Shown here: positions 38,769-45,494 of the stretch, piece by piece | Position numbering within the stretch: position 1 is the stretch's first letter | Layout: the number at the start of each line of letters is the position of its first letter | NCBI GenBank assembly: GCA_963795195.1 | Contig: CAWCGU010000006.1 | Location: 1,860,001 to 1,924,000, forward strand | Reading direction: 5' to 3' | DNA length: 64,000 nt | Origin: CAWCGU01 sp963795195 | Lineage (GTDB): Bacteria > Actinomycetota > Thermoleophilia > Solirubrobacterales > 70-9 | Made by a program: the position numbers and the translations under genes | Notes under the pieces: model-generated | Seen by the model: the letters and a program-made list of their open reading frames with translations, nothing else | The model's database searches: none | Told to the model about the DNA's origin: nothing

Positions 38769-39784
38769 TCCTTCTTCTCGTCGTGGCCGCCGAACTGCTT
38801 GCGCATCGCGGACAGGACCTTGTTGGCGAAGTCGTCGAGGTTTCGCGAGGCGAAGCGGGAGTAGAGCGCGGAGGTCAGTACCGGACTGGGTACCCCCTCG
38901 TCAATCGCGGCGATCGAGGTCCAGCGTCCCTCGCCGGAGTCGGAGACACGGCCGCTGAACTCGGCGAGATCCGGTGACTCCTGCAGGGCCGAGGCGGTCA
39001 GGTCGAGCAGCCAGGAGCCGACGACGCTGCCGCGGCGCCAGAGCTCGGCCACCTCGGGGATGTCCAGTTCGTACTGGTAGAACTGGGGATGGTCGAGCGG
39101 CGCAGTTTCGGCGTCGGCTTCGCGGCTGTGCTTGCCGGCGTCGGCGTTCTTGAGGATGTTGAGCCCCTCGGCGTAGGCGGCCATGACGCCGTACTCGATC
39201 CCGTTGTGGACCATCTTCACGAAGTGGCCCGCGCCGTTGGGGCCGCAGTGCAGGTAGCCGTTCTCGGCCGTCGTGGGATCGCCGCTGCGCCCGGGAGTGC
39301 GCTCGGCGCGCGTCGACGCCCGGGGCGATCGTGGCGAAGATCGGGTCGAGCCGCTGGACCGCCTCGTCAGGGCCGCCGATCATCAGGCAGTAACCGCGGT
39401 CGAGTCCGAAGACGCCGCCGCTGGTGCCGACAGTCGATGTAGTCGATGCCGCGCTCGCCCGACCTCCTCAGCGCGGCGGATGTCGTCGCGGTAGTAGGAG
39501 TTGCCACCGTCGATGATCGCGTCGCCGCTTTCGAGATGCGAGGCGAGGTCCGCGACGGTGCTTTCGGTGATCTCGCCGGCCGGGACCATCACCCAGGCCG
39601 CGCGGGGCTTGGCCAGCTTGGCGGCGAAGTCCTCGAGCGAGTCGGCTCCCGTGGCTCCCTCTTCGGCGAGCGCCGTGACCGCGTCCGGGTTGACGTCGTA
39701 GACGACACACTCGTGTCCGTCGCGCATCAGGCGGCGAACGATGTTCGCGCCCATCCGTCCCAGTCCCACCATGCCCAGCTGCAT
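38765..39784 (-). CDS. gnd: 6-phosphogluconate dehydrogenase (decarboxylating, short form), frameshifted
   Basis: ATG 39784: MQLGMVGLGRMGANIVRRLM (NAD(P)-binding GxGxxG), CVVYDVNPDAVTAL and GDAIIDGGNSYYRDDIRRAE. An indel near 39455 and another near 39310 bracket a stretch read in the third frame (GGVFGLDRGYCLMIGGPDEA). The first frame then returns with HFVKMVHNGIEYGVMAAYAE (catalytic Lys and the NGIE motif) and LDLTASALQE, to the stop at 38765. About 340 residues, so it belongs to the short type often NAD-preferring. It makes ribulose-5-P, completing the oxidative branch with zwf and pgl nearby. Confidence 0.9.
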
Positions 39785-39791
39785 GGGCCGG

Positions 39792-39797
39792 ACACTA
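39792..39797 (-). promoter_or_regulatory. Leaderless -10 box (TAGTGT) for gnd
   Basis: On the reverse strand TAGTGT ends 7 nt before ATG 39784. This confirms that the start is this ATG and not the upstream in-frame codons, and makes gnd the first gene of the gnd-drrA-drrB-fusion unit. Confidence 0.55.
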
Positions 39798-39860
39798 GCC
39801 AATGAGCCGCGTCGGCGTTAGGACGGGCGTGCTGGACGCTGTTTCGCCGGCCGGCGGCGA

Positions 39861-40655
39861 TCAGCCGCCCAGAAAGCCGCAGATCATTTGGGCCAGCCGC
39901 TGCGGCTCCTGAGCCATCAGAGCGTGGCCACCGCCCTGCATCCGCAGGAGGAACGTTCCGTCCGCACGGGCCGCCAACAGCGCCGAGTTCTCAGGGGGGA
40001 TCACCACGTCCTCGGTTCCGCAGACCACCATGGCCGGGATGCCGACGCCGGGGCCGCGATCGGGCCCGGCGAGCCAGCTCGCCATTGCGGACTCCTGCGC
40101 GAGCAGTGTCTGCTCCGGGATCGCGGCGAGCCTGGCGGCAACGATCTCGCCGGCCGCATCGTCGACCTCTCGCGCGAACGCGGGTGGGAACAGCAGGCCG
40201 ATCAGGCGCGAGGCGGCTTCGCGCGGCGTGCCGCTGTGGTCGGTCAGCGCTGACTGGGTGTCGGGTGTTCGGCGGACCGCTCGAGGTCCGCCGGGATCAG
40301 TCGCGATCAAGACCAGAGCCTGCACCCGATCCGGCGCCGCCCGCGCCAGCTCCTGCGCGATGTACCCGCCCATCGACCAGCCCGAGACCGCGGTGGAGTT
40401 CAGTTCGAGTGCATCCAGCACCCGAACCGCGTCTGCGGCCATCGCCTCGATGGACGGTTTTCCCGAACCCGGGCCGGAGTCCCCAACCCCGCGATTGTCG
40501 GGGCAGATGACCGTGCGGCTGGCCGCGAGCGCTTCCAAAAACGCCGGATCCCAGTCGTCCCTGCCGGCGGCGTAACCGTTGATCAGCAGCAGCGGCGGCC
40601 CACTCCCGTGGCAGCGCCAGACGATCGCGTCGTCGCCGGCGCCAACCACTCCCAT
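39861..40655 (-). CDS. Alpha/beta hydrolase
   Basis: A 264-residue hydrolase. Oxyanion-hole region PPLLLINGYAAGRDDWDPAF, PDNRGVGDSG, nucleophile elbow AVSGWSMGGYIAQELA (GWSMG), catalytic Asp in VVCGTEDVVIPPENS and His in MQGGGHALMAQEPQR. The family covers esterases, C-C bond hydrolases and lactonases; the substrate cannot be read. The ATG at 40655 is supported by GATAAT (40662-40667) six bases upstream. Its start lies 55 bp from the likely zwf start on the other strand. Intact. Confidence 0.9.
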   Translation of the reverse strand: MGVVGAGDDAIVWRCHGSGPPLLLINGYAAGRDDWDPAFLEALAASRTVICPDNRGVGDSGPGSGKPSIEAMAADAVRVLDALELNSTAVSGWSMGGYIAQELARAAPDRVQALVLIATDPGGPRAVRRTPDTQSALTDHSGTPREAASRLIGLLFPPAFAREVDDAAGEIVAARLAAIPEQTLLAQESAMASWLAGPDRGPGVGIPAMVVCGTEDVVIPPENSALLAARADGTFLLRMQGGGHALMAQEPQRLAQMICGFLGG

Positions 40656-40661
40656 GGCGGG

Positions 40662-40667
40662 ATTATC
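40662..40667 (-). promoter_or_regulatory. Leaderless -10 box (GATAAT) for the hydrolase
   Basis: On the reverse strand GATAAT ends 6 nt before ATG 40655, close to the sigma-70 consensus TATAAT. It lies within the 55-bp divergent region shared with zwf. Confidence 0.55.
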
Positions 40668-40697
40668 CCATCTCACCTGCCGAGAGTCCCGCTTCTC

Positions 40698-40703
40698 TAG
40701 TCT
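40698..40703 (+). promoter_or_regulatory. Candidate leaderless -10 box (TAGTCT) for zwf
   Basis: TAGTCT ends 7 nt before CTG 40711, which is in frame with zwf. This is the spacing seen at other leaderless genes here. Confidence 0.45.
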
Positions 40704-40710
40704 GCGCGTC

Positions 40711-42096
40711 CTGACCGCAAGTGCAGACACCCTCGTCATCTTCGGAATCTCCGGCGACCTCGCCAGGAAGATGACCTTTCAGGCGCTGTACAACCTCGAG
40801 GCTCGAGGCGACCTCGAGTGCCGCGTCGTCGGCGTCGCACTCGATGAGTGGGATAACGAAGAGCTGCGCAAGCGCGCCGCCGCGGCGATTGCAGAGACGG
40901 TCTCCGACGTCGACGAGCCGGTTCTGGCGGCTCTGCAGCAGCGGCTCAGCTACGTCAGCGGCAACTACACCGAAGACGAGACCTATGCACGCCTCGGCGA
41001 TGCGCTCGAGTCGAGCGGCAACGTCGTCTTCTATTTGGAGATCCCGCCCTCGCTGTTCGCGGAGGTCGTCCGCCGGCTCGGCGCCGCGGGTCTGACCGAG
41101 AACGCCAGGGTTGTGATCGAGAAGCCGTTCGGCCACGACCTCGCCTCGGCCAAGGCGCTCAACGATGAGCTGCATGCCGTCCTCGACGAGACGCAGATCA
41201 TGCGGATCGACCATTACCTCGGCAAGGAGCCGGTGATGGACATCTCCTACCTGCGGTTCGCAAACGCGATCCTCGAGCCGGTTTGGAACCGCGGGTTCGT
41301 CGATTGCGTGCAGATAACCATGGCCGAGGACTTCGGCGTCGAGGACCGGGGCAGCTTCTACGACCCCGTCGGCACCTTGCGCGATGTCGTCCAGAACCAT
41401 CTGCTGCAGGTGCTGGCGCTGGTAGCGATGGAGCCACCCTCCGGCGGACCCGACGACACCACGCCCGTCAGGGACCGCAAGGCTGAGGTGTTCAAGGCGA
41501 TGCCGCCTGCGGATCCGGCCCGCTATGTGCGCGGCCAGTACGAGGGTTATCTCGACGTCGACGGAGTCGCACCGGATTCGGCCACGGAGACCTTCTGCGC
41601 AGTGCGCCTGGAGATCGATACGTGGCGCTGGTCGGGAGTGCCGTTCTTTGTCCGTGCCGGCAAGTCCCTGCCGGTGAAGACGACGGAGGTTCGCGTGCTG
41701 TTCAAACGGCCGCCCCGGCTTGGCATCGGCGGGGGCGTGCTCCCCGACCGCAACGAGTTCGTGCTGCGCGTAAAGCCCGAACCGGGCGCTCAGCTCCGAC
41801 TCGAGACAAAGAAGCCGGGTGCCGCCACGCTCGAGCCCGTCCACCTGGACTTGCTCTTCGAAGAGCAGGAAGGAGCCGAACCCGAGCCATATGAGCGCCT
41901 GCTGCGCGACGCGCTGATCGGTGACGCCGAGCTCTTCCCGGACGAAGCGGCGATCGAAGAGACCTGGCGGATCGTCCAGCCCCTGCTCGACGCACCCCCG
42001 TCGGTGGAACGTTACGCACAGGGGAGCTGGGGCCCGGAAACGGCCGTGCAGCTGCTTCGCGGCCACGCCTCCTGGCGTCAGCCCTGGCTGCCCTGA
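40711..42096 (+). CDS. zwf: Glucose-6-phosphate 1-dehydrogenase
   Basis: About 461 residues. NADP-binding VIFGISGDLARKMTFQALYN near the N-terminus, EKPFGHDLASA, the signature RIDHYLGKEPVMD with catalytic His, and VQNHLLQVLALVAMEPP. It oxidises glucose-6-P to 6-phosphogluconolactone, feeding pgl and gnd. The start is ambiguous. The frame is open upstream and an ATG at 40654 is possible, but that ATG overlaps the start of the divergent hydrolase. The TAGTCT box favours a start at CTG 40711, about eight residues before the nucleotide-binding strand. CTG starts are rare, so a base error for GTG is possible. Otherwise intact. Confidence 0.92.
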   Translation: MTASADTLVIFGISGDLARKMTFQALYNLEARGDLECRVVGVALDEWDNEELRKRAAAAIAETVSDVDEPVLAALQQRLSYVSGNYTEDETYARLGDALESSGNVVFYLEIPPSLFAEVVRRLGAAGLTENARVVIEKPFGHDLASAKALNDELHAVLDETQIMRIDHYLGKEPVMDISYLRFANAILEPVWNRGFVDCVQITMAEDFGVEDRGSFYDPVGTLRDVVQNHLLQVLALVAMEPPSGGPDDTTPVRDRKAEVFKAMPPADPARYVRGQYEGYLDVDGVAPDSATETFCAVRLEIDTWRWSGVPFFVRAGKSLPVKTTEVRVLFKRPPRLGIGGGVLPDRNEFVLRVKPEPGAQLRLETKKPGAATLEPVHLDLLFEEQEGAEPEPYERLLRDALIGDAELFPDEAAIEETWRIVQPLLDAPPSVERYAQGSWGPETAVQLLRGHASWRQPWLP

Positions 42097-42102
42097 CGCA
42101 GG

Positions 42103-42861
42103 CTAGAGCGGAACTTGCTCTGGGCCCTGGCCGCGGTAAGTATCGCGGAAGTCCCGGATCACGTCGAAGACGCCTTCGTTGAACTTCTTGCAGGTCGCGG
42201 AGTTCGTCCAGGCAGCCACCGCGACGTCGTACTTCATGTCGGGGTAGGGGAACAGCAGCATCCCGTTCGGGTCCTCGTCAAATAGGCCCTTGAGTGCGAG
42301 CTGGTCCTGCTCAGGAAGGTCGGGGTTGTAGAGGATGCCGATGCGGCCGTGCTCGAACGAGTGGATGAAGAACCTCGGCTCGACGGAGTCGATGTAGGCG
42401 CCGTCGGCGGCCTGCAGCGGCGGCACGATGTGATCGCCCGAGGTCGGCGGATCCGCCTTGTAGTCGGGCGGGTCGTCATTGGGCTTGAGGTGGGTGTTGC
42501 CCTCGTCCTCCTGGCCCAGGTTCAGCTCGCAGTCCGCCTCCTTGGCGGCGTCTTCGAGATCACCGAGGGCGATCGCCGGCGGCGCCGTGCCTTCACGGTC
42601 GTCAAAGCCCAAATCCTCGGGTGGCGTGCCGCTGTTGAGGTCGACATGCGCCGCCTCCGGCACGTCGCCGGCCTCGATCTTCGGCCCGCCTTCGTCGCCG
42701 CGGACGATCAGGTAGACGACGGCACCGAGCACGATCGCGCCGAGCACACCGGCCACCGCGTAGCCGAGAATAAGCCGCCGGCGCTGTTCGCGGGCTTCGC
42801 GCTTCTCTGCCTGGATGCGCGCAAGGCGCCGAGTTTCCTTTTCCTGCTTCTTGGTGGCCAT
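42103..42861 (-). CDS. DUF3105 membrane protein (first copy)
   Basis: A 252-residue protein: a short charged N-terminus (KKQEKETRRLARIQAEKREA), one membrane helix at about residues 28-52, then an extracytoplasmic DUF3105 domain with the family motifs DPPTSGDHIVPPLQAADGAY, FFIHSFEHGRIGILYNPDLP (H-S-x-E-H-G-R) and AAWTNSATCKKFNE with a C-terminal cysteine. The conserved His and Cys residues suggest a metal or redox site, but no function is established. A paralogue follows upstream on the same strand with a 37-bp gap. Intact. Confidence 0.85.
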   Translation of the reverse strand: MATKKQEKETRRLARIQAEKREAREQRRRLILGYAVAGVLGAIVLGAVVYLIVRGDEGGPKIEAGDVPEAAHVDLNSGTPPEDLGFDDREGTAPPAIALGDLEDAAKEADCELNLGQEDEGNTHLKPNDDPPDYKADPPTSGDHIVPPLQAADGAYIDSVEPRFFIHSFEHGRIGILYNPDLPEQDQLALKGLFDEDPNGMLLFPYPDMKYDVAVAAWTNSATCKKFNEGVFDVIRDFRDTYRGQGPEQVPL

Positions 42862-42898
42862 CGAGCGGTGAGCTTAGAGCGAGCGGATTGAGCGCTGC

Positions 42899-43609
42899 CT
42901 AAAGAGGGATGTCCTCGGGGCCCTTGCCGATGAACTTGGCTCGGAAGGCCGCAATCGCAAGCACCGCCTGGCTCGAGAACTTCGGGCAGCCGATCAGGTT
43001 GGTCCAGGCTGTGGCCGCCAGCTCGTAAGGCATCTCGGGGTTGGGGAAGAGCAGCGTGCCCTCTGGTTCGAACTCGTACATCGCGCGCAACGCGATTTGG
43101 TCCCTCTTTGGGAGATCCGGCGAGTACTGGATTGCAACCCGCCCGTGCTCGAGCGAGTGCAGGACCCCCGCGGGCGGGGGCGTGCCGAGGTAGGCGCCAT
43201 CGGCTGTCGGGACCTCGGAGTGAATGCCGGAGGTCGGGGGGTTTGTTGCGTACTCCGGGGGTTCTGCCGCGGGGCTGATGTGCAATTCCTCCACAGTCAA
43301 CCCCTTGCCCTCGTCCTCGAGGCCGAGCTGAAGTTCGCACCCGGCAGCTTCAGCGTGGTCGCTGAGCTCCCCGACGAGCCCGGCGTCGTAAGAACCACCG
43401 CCTCGAGTGTCCGGCTCGAGGCCGTCGTAGTCGCCTGAGTTGGGGTCGATATGGGCGGCCTCGCGGTCCGCCCGGTTCTGCTCGAACGAAGATGTCGCGG
43501 CGGTCGTTGTGTTCGTGGTCGGCCCCTCGCCGTCGTCGCCGCAGGCCGCGACGCCCAGCGTCAGCGCGGCCAGCGCGGTTGCGGGGATGGCGCGAAAACG
43601 GGAGCTCAC
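42899..43609 (-). CDS. DUF3105 lipoprotein (second copy)
   Basis: A 236-residue paralogue of the preceding entry, here with a lipoprotein signal peptide: ALAALTLGVAACGDDGEG, lipobox LGVAAC with the lipid-accepting Cys at about residue 22, and a Thr-rich linker (TTNTTTAATSS). The DUF3105 domain repeats the motifs NPPTSGIHSEVPTADGAYLG, GVLHSLEHGRVAIQYSPDLP and AWTNLIGCPKFSS. The GTG start at 43609 is supported by TAGTCT (43617-43622) seven bases upstream. Membrane-anchored by helix in one copy and by lipid in the other, the two may form a complex outside the membrane (inference). Intact. Confidence 0.87.
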   Translation of the reverse strand: MSSRFRAIPATALAALTLGVAACGDDGEGPTTNTTTAATSSFEQNRADREAAHIDPNSGDYDGLEPDTRGGGSYDAGLVGELSDHAEAAGCELQLGLEDEGKGLTVEELHISPAAEPPEYATNPPTSGIHSEVPTADGAYLGTPPPAGVLHSLEHGRVAIQYSPDLPKRDQIALRAMYEFEPEGTLLFPNPEMPYELAATAWTNLIGCPKFSSQAVLAIAAFRAKFIGKGPEDIPL

Positions 43610-43616
43610 GCGGGAA

Positions 43617-43622
43617 AGACTA
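43617..43622 (-). promoter_or_regulatory. Leaderless -10 box (TAGTCT) for the DUF3105 lipoprotein gene
   Basis: On the reverse strand TAGTCT ends 7 nt before GTG 43609, in the 21-bp gap after the hydrolase gene. Confidence 0.5.
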
Positions 43623-43630
43623 GTCGGCCG

Positions 43631-44497
43631 TCAGTTCTCTGCGACGGCACGCACGCGCTCGCCACTGGCGCTCCCCGGAGCCTCCTGCGCTGCATCAGCT
43701 GGTGGGGAATCCCAGACCTCGTTGAGGAAGTCGCCGAGCTCGTCGTTGAGGCGTCCTGGGTTGAAGCGCCACTCGAGAATCGAATCGGCTTCGACCAGCC
43801 TGGCGCCCGGCATCTCGCGGATCAGCATGCCCGAGTCCGAAAACGGGTGCAGCGGGTCGGCGTGGTGACCGATGATCAGGGCCGGGGCGGCGATCTTTTC
43901 GCGCTCCCAGTGCGGGGGACAGGTACGGCCGAGGAACAGACCCTGCAGCACAGTCAGCGAATCCTCTGGGTCGCGCCGGGCCCAGTCGAGCGCGAGGTCG
44001 ACCAGGTGAATGGAGCGCGGCACGCGACGGACGACGCTGGTCAGCCCGCGCAGGACCGGCGCTCCGAACCGCAGGCCAACCATGATCGGGGCGAAGATCA
44101 TCGCCGCCGCGACGAGCGCATTGTCGAGCACGGGCATCTCGATGAAGAGCCCGCGAACGCGCTCGGGATGGCGGACCGCAAACTCGAGGCCGACGTTTGC
44201 TCCGAGCGATGTGCCGCCGACGACGGCCTGGTCAACGCCGAGGTGGTCGAGCAGGGTCTCGACCTGGTCGGCGAAGGCCGAGGTTGAGTAGTACGGAAGG
44301 TCCTTGGGGCACTCGGACTCGCCGTGGCCGAGCAGATCAAGGCAGATGACGCGGTTGCCTCTGGCGGCGAGCTCGGGCCCGAGCCGGTCGTAGAGATGAC
44401 CGCTCATCAGCAGCCCGTGGATGAGAACGATCAGGTCGTCGCCCGCTCCGTGCTCGGTGTAGTGGAGGCGATGACCCTCGTGTTTAAAGGACGGCAT
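43631..44497 (-). CDS. Alpha/beta hydrolase
   Basis: A 288-residue hydrolase. MPSFKHEGHRLHYTEHGAGD, oxyanion loop VLIHGLLMSGHLYDRLGPEL, LDLLGHGESE, nucleophile elbow VVGGTSLGANVGLEFA (G-T-S-L-G), and a catalytic Asp in IIGHHADPLHPFSD. The usual His region (ARLVEADSILEWRFNPGRLN) lacks the expected G-H, so the catalytic histidine may be H in the HHADPLHPF stretch or the protein may be non-canonical. ATG 44497 is supported by TAGACT (44505-44510) seven bases upstream. Substrate unknown. Intact. Confidence 0.85.
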   Translation of the reverse strand: MPSFKHEGHRLHYTEHGAGDDLIVLIHGLLMSGHLYDRLGPELAARGNRVICLDLLGHGESECPKDLPYYSTSAFADQVETLLDHLGVDQAVVGGTSLGANVGLEFAVRHPERVRGLFIEMPVLDNALVAAAMIFAPIMVGLRFGAPVLRGLTSVVRRVPRSIHLVDLALDWARRDPEDSLTVLQGLFLGRTCPPHWEREKIAAPALIIGHHADPLHPFSDSGMLIREMPGARLVEADSILEWRFNPGRLNDELGDFLNEVWDSPPADAAQEAPGSASGERVRAVAEN

Positions 44498-44504
44498 GAC
44501 CCCG

Positions 44505-44510
44505 AGTCTA
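44505..44510 (-). promoter_or_regulatory. Leaderless -10 box (TAGACT) for the hydrolase gene
   Basis: On the reverse strand TAGACT ends 7 nt before ATG 44497. Confidence 0.5.
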
Positions 44511-44532
44511 AGGATCTGGGCCGGTCGGATGG

Positions 44533-45444
44533 TCAGATGCTGACCGGCTCGGACTTGGCTCGCAGCCAGGGCTTGGCGACTCGCAGCGCGCCGAGGACGG
44601 CCCTGGTCGCGGTCGCCCTGTTGACCGTGTAGAAGTGGATGCCCGGGGCTCCGGCGGCAAGCAGTTCCTCGCACTGCCTGGTCGCGTAGGCGATCCCGAA
44701 CTCACGCTCCGCCTCCTCGTCACCGTCGAGCACCTCGAGCTGCTCGACGATCGCTTGCGGGAGGGTCGCATCGCAGTTTGAGCAGAAACGGCGAGCCTGG
44801 GCGAGGCTGAGAATCGGGACGATCCCTGGAATGATCGGCACGCTTATACCGGCCCTCCTGGCCTCCGCCTGCCACTCGAAAAAGACTTCGTTGTCGAAGA
44901 AGAGCTGCGTGATCAGGAAGCTGACGCCGGCGTCGACCTTTGTCTTCAGGTAGGCGAGGTCGGCCTCCATGCTCTCAGCCTCCGGGTGGACCTCCGGGAA
45001 GCAGGACCCCCCGAGCGCCAGCGACGGGAAGCGCTCGGCGATGAAGGCGACAAGCTCGGCGGCCGACGAAAGGCCGCCGTCGGGTCGCACGAATTCGGTG
45101 TCGCCCACAGGAGGATCGCCGCGCAGCGCAAGCACGTTCGAGATCCCGGCCGCTTCGACGCGCCGAAGAATCGACTCGAGGCCGGCTCGAGTCTCACCGA
45201 CGCAGCTGAGGTGCATCATCGTCTCCTGGCCGCGCTCATTCTGCATCCGCGTCGAGAACTCGATGGTGCCCTCGCGCGTGGCGCCGCCGGCGCCGTAAGT
45301 CATCGAGACGTACGCCGGATCGAGCTTGGCCAGCGCCTCGACAGCCTCGAAGAGGTTCGCGGCCCCATCCTCGGTCTTCGGCGGGAAGAACTCGAATGAG
45401 AAGCAGGGTTCGCTACGGGTCGCAAGAGCTTCGTCTACACGCAT
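44533..45444 (-). CDS. metF: 5,10-methylenetetrahydrofolate reductase
   Basis: A 303-residue flavin-dependent TIM-barrel enzyme making 5-methyl-THF for methionine synthesis. Visible: FSFEFFPPKTEDGAANLFEA (the EFFPP catalytic Glu motif), YVSMTYGAGGATREGT, LALRGDPP, a substrate-loop region VSFLITQLFFDNEVFFEW and a closing HFYTVNRATATRAVL. ATG 45444 fits the family N-terminus; the frame is open upstream but carries no conserved text. Intact. It lies just upstream of the hydrolase gene in the same direction. Confidence 0.95.
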   Translation of the reverse strand: MRVDEALATRSEPCFSFEFFPPKTEDGAANLFEAVEALAKLDPAYVSMTYGAGGATREGTIEFSTRMQNERGQETMMHLSCVGETRAGLESILRRVEAAGISNVLALRGDPPVGDTEFVRPDGGLSSAAELVAFIAERFPSLALGGSCFPEVHPEAESMEADLAYLKTKVDAGVSFLITQLFFDNEVFFEWQAEARRAGISVPIIPGIVPILSLAQARRFCSNCDATLPQAIVEQLEVLDGDEEAEREFGIAYATRQCEELLAAGAPGIHFYTVNRATATRAVLGALRVAKPWLRAKSEPVSI

Positions 45445-45494
45445 GGTCTGAGTGATGGTAGAAAGCTGGCGCCGCGGAAGATGACGGCTCGCGC

